A DNA stretch of 64,000 bases, from positions 10,837,223 to 10,901,222 of the forward strand of contig NC_080043.1 in the NCBI RefSeq assembly GCF_012489685.1, read 5' to 3'. This DNA is from Lotus japonicus (taxonomy: Eukaryota; Streptophyta; Magnoliopsida; Fabales; Fabaceae). Both the position numbers and the translations under genes were made by a program. The notes beneath the pieces are model-generated. The model made no database searches and had not been told where the DNA came from. It saw nothing but the letters and a program-made list of their open reading frames with translations. This document shows, one piece after another, positions 48,474 through 59,231 of the stretch. Position 1 is the stretch's first letter. Each line of letters begins with the position of its first letter.

Positions 48474-48615
48474 TTGGTAGACAGGTGGGATGAGAACGGA
48501 ACAGAACATATGAGTTTAGTTATGTGTTTGTCATGTTCCGTTCCATTTCAATTTATTTCATTCTATTATGTTCTATTTCGTTCCACTCCCATTATGAATC
48601 CAAACTAAGCCTAAT
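48474..48615. mobile_element. Small MITE-like inverted repeat
   Basis: Starts taacgtttggtagacagg and ends cattatgaatccaaactaag. The ends are imperfectly inverted, and the interior repeats the gttccgttcca/attctattatg motifs of the adjoining element. It lies about 120 bp upstream of the UGT TATA box. Confidence 0.4.
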
Positions 48616-48739
48616 ATTTATTTATTGGTAGCTAACAGGTATGTTCCATTTCATTTTACCTTATTTTTTTATATCGAATAAGGGGGCCAAGGTAAAGGCT
48701 TGATTTATTTATTTACCGGTAGCTACAGTGTTCTTAACA

Positions 48740-48749
48740 CTATATAAGT
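48740..48749 (+). promoter_or_regulatory. TATA box of the UGT85 gene
   Basis: CTATATAAGT about 95 bp upstream of the start codon predicts transcription from around 48770 and a 5' UTR of some 65 nt. Confidence 0.7.
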
Positions 48750-48836
48750 CCCCACCCATGCTCCACAATTCATTGCATCCTTCACAACCAACCATTCTAA
48801 TATCTCATATCTTTGATAAGTGAAGCAAGACAAAAA

Positions 48837-51216
48837 ATGGCGTCATCAAAGCCTCATGCTGTGTGTGTACCATATCCAGCTCAGGGCCATGTGAACCCGT
48901 TTATGCAACTAACCAAACTCCTCCGTTGCATGGGTTTCCACATAACATTTGTGAACACTGAGTATAACCACAAACGTTTGGCCAAGTCTCTTGGGCCAGA
49001 ATTTGTGAAGGGGCTGCCGGATTTTCGCTTCGAAACCATACCCGACGGTTTGCCACCTTCAGATAAGGACGCTACTCAGCACATTCCATCACTGTGTGAT
49101 TCAACTAGGAAGACTTGTTATGAACCTTTCAAAGAGTTGGTCAACAAACTCAACTCTTCACCTGAAGGGCCTCCTGTGAGTTGTGTAGTTACCGATGGTG
49201 TTATGGGATTTGCTTCAAGTGTGGCCAAAGATCTGGGTATTCATGAGATTCAGTTTTGGACAGCATCGGCTTGTGGCTTCGTCGGATATCTGCAATTCGA
49301 AGAACTTGCCAAAAGAGGCATTATTCCGTTCAAAGGTGCGATTTCTTCCTGTGATTATTTGGTTTTTTTTTTTGGAATGCTAAAATGAATAAAAGAATGG
49401 TAGCACCCGTTGGGGTGCTAGTACTCATTCTCATATTCGCGGTTTTAAAAATTAGTCATATCCTTTCTCATACCAACTTAGGTAGGTAGTAACTTGAAAA
49501 TCTACCCATATCTCGTGTGACTGCTTCCCGAATTTTTTTCATGAATTAGAATTTAAGTGTTGCTCAACCACGGGTTCATTCATTTTGGACAGTCTGCCAC
49601 CGAACCCATGTCATCTTGGCGTCTAGGGACTGCCCACATAAGAATAGGGACAAGTTTCACAGAAAATCAAAACTAAGGAGAAAGATGCACGTGACAAAAT
49701 AAATTCTAGTAGTAAATAATGACTATTGGATTAAAAGAAAATCAACAGTGCGGAAATAAGAGCAACACATTAAAAATACTCTTGGAGCAACTTGATGTTT
49801 CCTCAGTAAAAATAATTGATATTGCATGTGCGCTGGTCACTGCTTTAATTTATGTAGCATTTACTCATGGTAATGATATATACACACTTCATTTTTTAAA
49901 CACTTCATTTCCACATCTTTTTGTTTCTATCTTTCTCATCTTATCATCTATCACATCTCATACTTTCTATCTCTTACTTTTTCCTTTCTTCCTATCTCTC
50001 TCCTCATTTTACCTCTTCCACCTTAAATGAGAGGTGTGTAAATAACATTATTGTTTACACATGTACAACCACATGCCTATTTAACAGATTTTTACATTAT
50101 CCATGATAAGTATTTTCTGTGGATACCCAATAGGCCCAACCGCCCAAGACCCATTAACATTCTTAATCTCCTTTCTTGACAATAATCTTCTAATATGAAA
50201 ATAGTACGATTGATTCAACAATGATTTATATATTGATATTGCTCTATTTCGGATGCATTTGTCAAATTTCAGATGAAAATTTCCTGAGCGATGGTACCTT
50301 GGATACAACTTTAGATTGGATCTCTGGCATGAAAAATATGCGACTTAAAGACATTCCAAGCTTCATTAGAGTCACCGATCTAAAGGATATTATGTATGAT
50401 TTCTTGGGTTCTGAGGCACGATACTGTTTGAGATCTTCTACAATCATCATTAACACATTTGAAGAATTGGAAAGTGAAGCCCTTGATGAGCTTAGGTCTG
50501 CAAACCCAAACATATATAACATTGGCCCACTTCAACTGCTTGGTAGAAATTTTCCTCAAAAGGACGACGGTTTTAAGGCAGGTGGGTCAAGTTTATGGAA
50601 AAATGATTCTGAATGCATGAAATGGCTTGATAAATGGGAACCTTCTTCAGTGTTATATGTTAACTATGGATGCACAACTCTTATGACTGAGCATCACTTG
50701 AAAGAATTTGCTTGGGGAATAGCAAATAGCAAAGTCCCATTTTTATGGATAATTAGACCAGATGTTGTGTTGGGTGAGGACTCTATAAATGTGCCACAAG
50801 AGTTCTTAGATGATATCAAGGACAGAGGATATATTGCAAGTTGGTGCTTTCAAGAAGAAGTACTTACTCATCCATCAATTGGGGCCTTCCTCACTCATTG
50901 TGGTTGGAATTCTTCATTAGAAGGCATATCTTCGGGTTTGCCTTTGATTTGCTGGCCTTTCTTTTCTGAGCAACAAACAAATTCAAGGTATGCTTGCACA
51001 ACATGGAGAATAGGGATGGAAGTTAACCATGATGTGAAGCGAGAGGAGATAACAACCCTTGTGAATGAAATGATGAAAGGAGAAAAGGGAGAAGAAATGA
51101 GGAAAAAGGGTTTGGAGTGGATGAAAAAAGCAATAGAAGCTACTGGTTTAGGAGGATCATCTTACAATGATTTCCATAAGTTCATAAAGGAGACTCTTCA
51201 CCACAATGCTATCTGA
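48837..51216 (+). CDS. UDP-glycosyltransferase, UGT85 family, one intron
   Basis: ATG at 48837 ([10 protein letters not shown]). Exon 1 is 48837-49335, exon 2 is 50273-51216, joined by a phase-1 intron after PFK, the usual UGT85 position, giving 480 residues as normal for the family. Family 1 glycosyltransferases transfer sugar from UDP-sugar to small molecules in the cytosol. His18 (GHVNPF) and Asp120 (VTDGVMG) fit the catalytic dyad. The sugar-nucleotide (PSPG) box spans 357-400 with HCGWNS at 375-380 and a final Gln400, which usually favours UDP-glucose. The acceptor cannot be read from sequence; UGT85 members act on iridoids, cyanohydrins, cytokinins and others. Oddities: WCFQ instead of WCPQ at 357-360, NYGC for the common NFGS near 297-300, and CTTWRIGM for CTEWGIGM near 408-415. 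These occur in an otherwise intact frame, so it may be a diverged or relaxed copy. Confidence 0.88.
49336..50272 (+). other. Intron of the UGT85 gene
   Basis: 937 bp. Donor TTCAAAG|GTGCGA; acceptor CAAATTTCAG|ATGAAA. Splicing completes an Asp codon (G|AT). No inserted element with clear ends was recognised, though 49880-50030 is T/C-rich. Confidence 0.85.
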
Positions 51217-51236
51217 GTTTGTTTTTGCGTGTCAAA

Positions 51237-51242
51237 ATAAAT
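51237..51242 (+). terminator. Likely polyadenylation signal of the UGT85 gene
   Basis: AATAAA lies 21 bp after the stop codon. Another AATAAA follows near 51325. The choice between them cannot be made from sequence. Confidence 0.5.
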
Positions 51243-51640
51243 TGTATTTTATATTCGTATGCAATTGATTGATTTTGCTTGTAATCTTTCATTTATGTCT
51301 GTTGCTTCTTTTTTTTCTTGATAAATAAAATGGTAGAACGGAGAGAAAACAACTTCAAACTACCGGGTATAGCATTGTTGGCATGAGCATAGACTCATAT
51401 TGGGCATGATACTAGCGGTGTTCAGTTCATTTATGTTTGTCTTTGAGTAATGTATTTATATTTTTGAGAATTTTATGCATTGAATTGTTATTTTGTCTAA
51501 ATATATTTGCTTATTAAGTTTGATATCAACTTTTATTATATGTAAATATTATCATTTGGAAAATAAAAATAAGTTCCGTAATTATTTTCCCTCCAATATT
51601 TAACTTCAAATTAAAATAACCCTAAAAAGTCTTATAATTA

Positions 51641-51672
51641 CTAGTGCGATAACCCGTGCGCTGCACGAAATT
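51641..51672 (-). mobile_element. Helitron 3' terminus, - strand
   Basis: On the - strand CGTGCAGCGCACGGGTTATCG, then CACTAG and T. It closes a Helitron reading right to left, with helicase remains immediately upstream on the same strand. Confidence 0.75.
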
Positions 51673-51834
51673 TTATATTGTAATTTTTTAATTATAAATA
51701 AGTTAATCGTGTATAATTCAACTGTGTAATATTATATAAAGAGAAAAATGAAATAAATAAATGAAATTGTGTTTTATACATCAAACATTTCCAAATACTT
51801 CCTTAAACATTACATTTACTGTACTGGTCTGTTG

Positions 51835-53390
51835 TTTGTCTGCCTCATCAAGTATACAAAGTTTAAGACCCTTTCTTGAGCGTATTCTAGAGAGGGCTAC
51901 ATATAACTGACCATGTGTGAAGACGGGCCTCGGAAGGAAGAGCCCAACCTAATATAGTGTTTGTCCTTGGCTTTTGTTTATGGCCATAACAAAGCATACT
52001 GCAATTGGAAACTGTCTTCTTCTGAATTTAATTGGAAATTTAGAATCAAAAGGAACCAAGTTCATTCATAAAATGTGCATTTTGTCATTAACATTTGTTT
52101 CTGTGATAACAGTTGCACCAATAACACGTTCACCAAGTTCATCTACAATTAACCTGGTTCCATTGCATAAACCTGTTGCTTGACCTATATTTCTCAAAAG
52201 CATGATTGAAGTACCAACTTTCAATAATAGTTTGTGGTTAGGCATTCCTGAACTTTTAGTTTTGTTCAAATATTATGTGGTAAACCACTCACCTCGGATT
52301 TCAGAATCTTCATCAGATCGCAAGGTAGAGTCGAAGTTCAGATATTCAAGTTTTGGTGCAGCTATCATGCCAAGCATGTAAGTGTTTATCATTTCAACAG
52401 TCTCCAGTGTAGGGGTCAATATTGCTCTATCTTGAAAGAATTGTGGGTCTTTCATTTTGTGAGGAGGGTCAAGATATGTATATTTAATCATTTTCATTAA
52501 TGAGTCAAGACTAATTGGGATGAGCAGATCTGGCGGGATTTGAACAACATACTCTCCTGCTCCGGAATCAGGATGATCGTCATTTCCAATTTTAAGAATT
52601 CAATCTTCAGACTCTTTGATTTCTTTTGCTTCATCAGTCGTCTCAGTTGCGGTTAGCCGCATTTTCTTAGACAATTTTATAACTTTGCAATGCTTCCACA
52701 ATAAGGAATAGTTTACAGTAGCTTCCATGATTTCTTGTCTGCATCCTCTAGTTATTACAGGTATTTGTCTAAAATCACCTTCAAGTATTACTACTTTTCA
52801 TCCAAAAGGTTTATGTATGTTTTCTTCATTTTTCAGCCTCATGAAATCTCGGGCTGTAACATCTCGAGCTTCAAAAAATAATATTTTTTCAACATTGGAG
52901 CTTCATCCCATATAATAAGATTTTTTTTTTCAAGAAGAAGCTTTTCTCGTAGACTTCTCTGCTTTATATTACATGTTGAAGTCTTTATAGCATCTAATTG
53001 AATACAAAATTTAGAATAAGTTGTTCTGCCTCCATAATGATGCTATGTCACTCGAAGCAACATTAAGCACAATTAGTACTTTGGATCTAAGTGACGCGGA
53101 TAAAATGTTCCAGACAAAAGTTTTTTCGGTTCCACCATAGCCATACAAAAAGTAGAAGCCTCATGAGTTTGACAACACAAATATGACAACCCTTTCATAT
53201 GCAGACTTTTGTTCCGTTGTAAGCATACTAACCAACTCTTCATATTGTACCTTTAATGCATCTTTGTCATAGTTTAGTTCATCGACAATAAATATATTGT
53301 GAAATTGCAGGACTTCATCATATTCTGGAGTTGACAAAGATGAGTAATCATTTAATGACCTAGTATATTTTTCGAGCAACTTCTAAATTT
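51835..53390 (-). pseudogene. Helitron Pif1-type helicase (RepHel C-terminal part), decayed
   Basis: On the - strand from right to left: LTTEQKSAYERV (near 53215), a P-loop region GYGGTEKTF (near 53125), WDEAPM Walker B (near 52900), EGDFRQIPVITRG (near 52765), KKMRLTATE, DRAILTPTLETVEMIN (near 52410), LKVGTSIMLLRNI and GLCNGTRL (near 52170), and LPRPVFTHGQLYVALSRI (near 51925). This is the full motif order of a Helitron helicase. Several stops and frame changes break it, and the P-loop Gly before Lys is Glu. The Rep endonuclease part was not found. Confidence 0.88.
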
Positions 53391-53751
53391 CAATGTTACA
53401 TAATTTTTTTTAAATCAGCATATGTGATTCTTAGTACTGCAGTCGAGAAGAAAGATTAATTAATTATTTTGAACTGTATCGAATATAACTAATGTTGTTC
53501 ACATGCGATTCATAATGACCTACCATTTCTTGGGTTTACTGTAGAGATAATAATTTGAAGAGTGCTCAAAATATGTGGCCAAGATTGGAATAGGATGCCA
53601 AGATCAAAGCCAACGAACAACAACGATTGATTTCTGATTCAATAAGCAACATAATTACAGTAATAACCATGCAAAAAATACAACAATGTGTAATAATAAA
53701 GTGAATTACAAAACTACCCTCCAGGTTGCATACACTTCTTCTATTCATATA

Positions 53752-53785
53752 CTAGTACTTTTTACCCGTGCGATGCACGGGGATA
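53752..53785 (-). mobile_element. Second Helitron 3' terminus, - strand
   Basis: On the - strand CCCCGTGCATCGCACGGGTAA, then AAAGTACTAG and T. It lies 2.1 kb upstream of the first terminus on the same strand, so it is either nested in that Helitron or an older neighbour. Its 5' end, expected to the right, was not located. Bases 53790-54740 are AT-rich without genes. Confidence 0.72.
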
Positions 53786-54740
53786 TTTACTTTTGGGTTT
53801 TGTGGTTTTTTGTTTGTTAAATCTGTTGTTTTTATTAAATTTTTTTTTTTTTTTTGTGTTGTTGTTTTGTTTTTATCTTTTTACTTGTTGTTTTAAATGG
53901 TAGATTAATATTATTTTTGTCTCGATTAATTAGTATTTCTACATCTGCCTGTACTTTGGTTCAAGTTCCATCTCCTGAGCTTGAAGTTCTTTTTCTGAGG
54001 GACTCTCTAGGGGTTGGCTAGTTTTGTTTTCTTTCTTGTTAATGTTTCGATGTATCAAAAAATATATTATATTATGTAAAAGCACAATCATTTTACACTT
54101 CATGCTTTTTATTTAAACATTTAGAAATACTTTTTTAATTCGGAAGTCAACAATAATAAATTTCCAGCATTAAAATAAAAATTTACTTTAAAAAAAATCA
54201 ACTTTCATTTTTTAGGATTTATATATTTTATAAATCATAACTAATTAATCATGTCGGTTGGAATTCCTAACTAATATTAATCACATATTAACCACTAAAT
54301 TTTTTAATAAACACATATTAATCACATGTAATTGAAATAATGGTAGTGCAAAGATTTTTTTCCATTAATTTATTTTTATGGAAGACAATTTTTTTTTATG
54401 TTGCCATTATGTGCATGAATGTGTTGTGTGGTTTTTCTATGTATAAAAAGAGTTTATCATGCACCGACACTGTAAAGTTTTTTGATATTCCTAATTGACA
54501 TTAACCACTAATTTATTCAATGAACACAAATTAACCACATGTAACAAAATTAGTTCTTTTCAAAAAAAAAAAATTAGTTCACAGCATGCAAAGGTTTTTT
54601 TTCTATTAATTAAGGAAGAGAAATTTTTTAACTGTCATTATGGTCATGAATGTGTGTGTTATGTTTCCATGAATTTATTATTAGAAGGAAGCAATCCTTT
54701 TAATTAAATTTAGTTTTTTTTTATCATAATACCAATCCTT

Positions 54741-54904
54741 CAAATTCTCACATTAATGTTCGAACTTCGAATCCCAACTCTTGCGAGTAGAGAAAACTCA
54801 TTGGCCAGCCCCTACCACTTAGTGCGCTCACTGTGGGGCGAGTGGTTAGTCTCACGACAGTCGGCTGTGGGGATACCTTGGTTAGACCAAATTCTCACAT
54901 TAAT
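54741..54904. mobile_element. 130-bp SINE-like insertion with 17-bp target duplication
   Basis: CAAATTCTCACATTAAT occurs at 54741-54757 and again at 54888-54904, enclosing 130 bp (gttcgaacttcgaatcccaa ... ggttagac). It is GC-richer than its surroundings. A gggattcgaa on the - strand resembles a polymerase III B box. There is no poly(A) tail, and the family is not recognised. Confidence 0.6.
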
Positions 54905-55159
54905 TGACTTAAAGTGTATTTAATTTTCCTCTTTAAGAGATATGCATTTTTACACATTTGAAAATCCTTTGATCATAAAATTATATCCTATGTAAATAAG
55001 ATTTGCCTTTTCATACACATATTAAGAAATGCAATTAATTTTGTTAACTTTTTAAAATATAATAATTGTTTTTCTATTTTACCCTTTACAGTGTACTATA
55101 ATTATTATCTCTCCTCATTTATTCTTCTTATGGGGGCATTATATGGAAAAACATCAATC

Positions 55160-55247
55160 AATGGTTGATTGGAATTTTAAGTGGACAATTCTTATGAAAC
55201 ACATATTTTCTCTCTAAATTGACAGTTATTTTGAAACGGAGGGAGTA
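55160..55247. mobile_element. Stowaway-like MITE end, solitary
   Basis: GACAGTTATTTTGAAACGGA, then GGGAG and TA (ending 55247), is the right terminus type of Stowaway MITEs. A clear left terminus was not found, so it is probably truncated or diverged. Confidence 0.4.
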
Positions 55248-55259
55248 CATGATAACGGA

Positions 55260-56580
55260 AACATTGAATCACTCAAATAAATGCTAGCATTTTAAGGTAC
55301 ATTCATATCATCTGTTTGCTAGAAAAATAAATATATAGAGACACAAAGTCACCAGACAACTCCTCACTCCCCATCCCCAGCTTTACACGACCATAAAAAG
55401 GAGAAAATTTAACATTTAAACCATCACACATCCCAATTCTTATGAATATGAAAAACCCATCTCACTTCAAGGCCAAAACCTTTTTCTCTTCATCAATCCA
55501 CGGTTTGTTGTCATGTCGCTCATTCACTAATGTACAAACTGATTTTGGAGAGCCAACGATGAATGGTGCACCAGATAAAGGAGGAAGAGTCAAACATTAT
55601 ACTCCTTCTGCACTTTTTAGTAAGCAAAATAATTTATTCTCTCCCTTCCTTATTTTCCCCTATTACTTGGATACAATAAGAAATAGTCAAACAATATACT
55701 CCTTAGTCCGTGGTCGAAATATGGAGAAAATATATGAACGTCGACTAATGAGTATAAGTTGAAATGTAGTCATATTATCCTATATAAACCACTACACCAG
55801 ACAAATAGAGGAGCATGGGGGTCCTAAATCACAGCCAACCCAATCAAATACAACAGTATCAGTATATAACCATATTTCTATTTGCTACCTTGTAAACAAA
55901 TAAAAACTGGATAATAATATTTATAATAAGAGAATAATGGTTGAATGTGACAAATGACTTAGAAAATAGATAACCGCAGGCCTCCATAGAGTTAGAGAAG
56001 TAGAGGTTTTTTGCACGATTTAGATTGAGCTTTAAAGAACCAATAGAGAAGGGCCCTCCCACAATCTTCATTAATAGTGATATAACCTGAAAAGTGTGAG
56101 ACTGAGAGACTTGAAGGTAGCCTAGGAAGATTGATTATTCTATCAGATTCACAGGCTTCAACATTTTTTTCAGATTCTTAAATGGAGGAAGTAGTAAAAT
56201 CGACATCTTTGGCCAAAACATTGCATTTGCTATTCTTTTAGTGCTTCAAAATAGTGCTTTAATTGCACATGGACCAAATGACTATTTTGGCCACTTCTTT
56301 TAACCAAGGACCCGAACCTAAAGTAGTAGTTACCTATCTTCAGTTTGCGAACACAACCTATTACTTCCCTAATTAAAGCAAATAATCAAAAAATTAAAAA
56401 TGAACTGATGACACAATGTGCTACAAAACTAAAACTTTTAGCAAGATCGCATAAAAGATAGTCTAAACTCTAAAGTGTGAAGACAGCATAGGACATACAA
56501 TATTGTCAACTCTAAGCATACACCCTAAACTCATGTACCTAGCTAACAACACAAACTCATTAAGCAGACACTCTTCTTCA
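55260..56580. other. Unannotated stretch
   Basis: A 106-codon open frame at 55442-55762 shows no recognisable domain and no coding-like context, so it is not called. No RNA gene was seen. Confidence 0.4.
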
Positions 56581-56855
56581 CTATTTTTCTATTGCTTTCA
56601 CAATTGTTGACTTCCCATGTGCCAAATGGCCTATGGTGACCTGAAAGGTTACAATATTATTCATCAGGAATCAGGATTAACAGCCATCGATGCAAACAGT
56701 TACTGTTGCTGCAACAAATTGGAAACATATGCACCACAAACATGAGAGAATGTATTACCGATATTAATAGTAGCTTGCTGAGATGTGACTTCAGGAGATG
56801 GTGGATACAATTTTGTCATATCCAACTTACCTAGGTCTTGTTCAATCAAACCCAT
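56581..56855 (-). pseudogene. eIF2-gamma N-terminal fragment (two exons)
   Basis: On the - strand ATG at 56855 begins MGLIEQDLGKLDMTKL and continues YPPSPEVTSQQATINI, closely resembling the start of plant translation initiation factor 2 gamma. A donor follows at G|GTAATAC (exon end 56759). After 118 bp an acceptor TTTCAG precedes VTIGHLAHGKSTIVKAI (56640-56590), the GTP-binding P-loop in the HGKST form typical of eIF2-gamma. The exon junction is out of frame by one base, and a stop (EK*) follows at once where the real protein continues. This is therefore a truncated pseudogene or captured fragment. The functional protein binds GTP and initiator tRNA; this copy cannot. Confidence 0.8.
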
Positions 56856-56965
56856 AAAACCAAAGAAAGAATAGGCAACAAAGAGTTAAAAACTTGCAGC
56901 ACCCAAAATGGAATAAAAGATATAAACAATAACTAACACCTAATTATAATGCATCGCATGAATTT

Positions 56966-57644
56966 AAGAATAGGCCTTGGCGCTTGATCAATGAACTTAA
57001 TCAAATTGATCTTCTAAGGAGAGAAGTTAATTGCCTAGAGGTCAGACACATTTACAGGGAGAGCAACTCCTTGGCAGATTTTTTAGCTAATAAAGGATGT
57101 AACTGCCTTGAACCTTTATGGGTGCTGTTAGAAGATCACAGGAATCAGGAGGCATAGGAGAGCTAATTCGCGTGGCAGATTTCAGCTGGGATTGTAGGGT
57201 TGCTTACTGTGTTGCATGCTGCTGATATGAGGCTTTTTATTTGGTTTCTTTTCTGTCTTGAGATGGGTTCGAAGATTGCAAACTGAACTGGCTCGTGCTG
57301 TTTTTCGCTAGCTAATGTTACTATAAGTTCTGCATAATAAAGACTTGCTTGACAGAAGAGGAGGATTGCAGATCTAAAGAGGCGTTTTGCTGGTTCTGGA
57401 ATATGATTTAATTGGGGTGCTATTCTCAGAGGACACTTGTTTCTGTCTTGTTTTTTCTTGTTTCATGTTTGTTAGTAAAGCTTAGGTATGTACTTGGGAA
57501 GGTGGTTTGGTACACTACCTTGGTGTTAGAATTCTAAATGCTTTAGGAGGTAACACTCTGTGTTCAAATCTGTAAGGAGATTATGTATTATGGTCCTGGA
57601 CCTTTATTGAATCAAATTATTATTTGATCTTTCAAAAAAAAAAT
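56966..57644 (+). mobile_element. 5'-truncated LINE, RNase H end and poly(A) tail
   Basis: The open frame NRPWRLINELNQIDLLRREV ... HIYRESNSLADFLANKG ... ends at TAG 57157. HxYRExNSLADFLAxxG is the C-terminal motif of the RNase H domain in plant L1-type LINEs. About 480 bp of 3' UTR follow, ending tttcaaaaaaaaaataaa at about 57646. Only the last part of the second ORF remains. A convincing TSD was not found. Confidence 0.75.
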
Positions 57645-57651
57645 AAAGGAC

Positions 57652-57772
57652 ATGAAACCTGGTGGGCTGCTGCTATTCGTCTTGATGGCCACCATGTTCG
57701 CTTTGTTAATACCAACACGTCACAACCCTACCGCCGCAACACAAGTCCACCGCGAAGCTCCCATTCCACTGG
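57652..57772 (+). pseudogene. Short secreted-peptide-like ORF interrupted by the LTR element
   Basis: ATG 57652 starts MKPGGLLLFVLMATMFALLI, a signal-peptide-like segment, and runs into the LTR at 57773. In the uninterrupted site (ACTGG once) the frame would close after a few codons in 62958-62970, giving about 43 residues. No family was recognised. It may be chance. Confidence 0.3.
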
Positions 57773-59231
57773 TGATAACAATTCTGCAAGTGTACGGATT
57801 GATCGAAGTAATACAAAAGATTGTCGAACCACAGGGATAGTTGTTCATCAATTGCTTCTAAGAGTTTTGTGTTCAGAATGTGAAAAAGAAAGCAATATAA
57901 GTTTGAGGCTTTGTTGTGTTTAACACACTTGTGATGAAGAGCAAGAATTATAATTCAGATAAAGAAGAACCCTGGGCAAAGCTCCACTTAGTCCAATTAT
58001 GGTTCTCAAATCAAATTCTTATATGAAGTTCAGAATCCTTATCCATGATGTTATAGCCTCTACCTCTACTTGTTAATTCCTTAATCAAGTAAATCATTCA
58101 ATTTCATTTGCCAAACCTAATGCCTTAGTGCCTAGTCAATTCAATTGAAGAATGAAGTTTATAAGTTCAGGCCAACACAATAAGTTTCTACCCTTATTCC
58201 TAAGTGATAGCAAACAAATCAATCTAATCCCAAGTCCCTTAATCCTCACCAACTTCCGTTGTGCAAGAAGAAAGCAAAACACTTGTGTGCACTCAAGAGA
58301 ATATTGATTCAGAGAAAAGATACATGGAAAAGAAACTTTATTCATATAAGAAAATAAGAAGTTTAAACCATAATCAGAGCTAAGGTTCACTTCACCCAAA
58401 GTACAAAGAGAAACAAGCCAAGCATGGCTATGAAATTCATAATGCAAATTAAAAGAGCAAAAACCTGAATCAAGAGTGCTAAGAAGCCTCCCACAAGCTC
58501 CAAGAAACTAGAACTTAAGTTTTGCTCTGAAAATACCAAGCTCCTCAAAAGAAATAACAAAATCCCTATTTATAGAGTTTCCAGCGGTAATCCACGCATG
58601 TGCGGGGTCTCCACCACGCACATGCGTGGCCAATCTGTCAATTTTCAGCCTTTAAGTCTGTTCACCACGCATGTGCGGGGTCTCCACCACGCACATGCGT
58701 GGTCTTCACGTCCAGCCCTTTTCTTCTAACAGAATAGCCACGCATGTGCGTGGCCTAGGCGACGCACATGCGTGGTTCATCAGATTCTTCTCCGAATTTT
58801 GTAACTCCTTCTTCAACTATCATCATGGCTCATTACTTAGTCTTCAATCAACATCATTAGCCATCAAAAACACCTGAAACCTTCATAGAATCTCAACAAA
58901 CCATCATTTCTCCAATCTAACTCATGGAAACACTCAATTAATCACAATAATTCAGAAATCATCCATTCAATTCATCAAATAAAACTCCTATTATGCAATC
59001 AACTCTCATATACTCACAAGACTCTAAATCAAACCTGATCTTATGACTTAAACCTCAATAAAAACTGATTAAAAGATCATCTAAACAAATTAAAAATACC
59101 TAAACTACTGCAAATGCAAATATGAATTAACAAAGGACTTAACTTGACTTAAGACTCAATAAAAGACTCAAAAAGGAATAAGAAAGAAACAAGAAGGACT
59201 CGATAAACATAGAATAAACCTCGGGTCATCA
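57773..59231 (-). repeat. 3' LTR of the LARD-like element
   Basis: TATA box (CTATAAATAG on the - strand) at 58566-58575. Three inverted-repeat modules start at 58592, 58665 and 58738, upstream of it in transcriptional direction. Confidence 0.93.
58592..58775. promoter_or_regulatory. Array of three ACGCATGTGCG / CGCACATGCGT modules in the LTR
   Basis: Each module is about 38 bp: CCACGCATGTGCG(G/T)GG, a short spacer, then (C/G)ACGCACATGCGTGG. The modules begin at 58592, 58665 and 58738, exactly 73 bp apart, and recur at 62313, 62386 and 62459. They lie 17-200 bp upstream of the LTR TATA box. The CACATG/CATGTG cores resemble bHLH (MYC) sites; binding is inferred. Confidence 0.8.

Noticed and set aside
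54758..54887. tRNA gene
   Set aside because: A B-box-like motif is present, but no cloverleaf with acceptor pairing could be drawn, and flanking target duplications show an insertion.
55442..55762. 106-codon ORF
   Set aside because: No domain, no splice or promoter context, and AT-rich surroundings full of repeats; consistent with chance.
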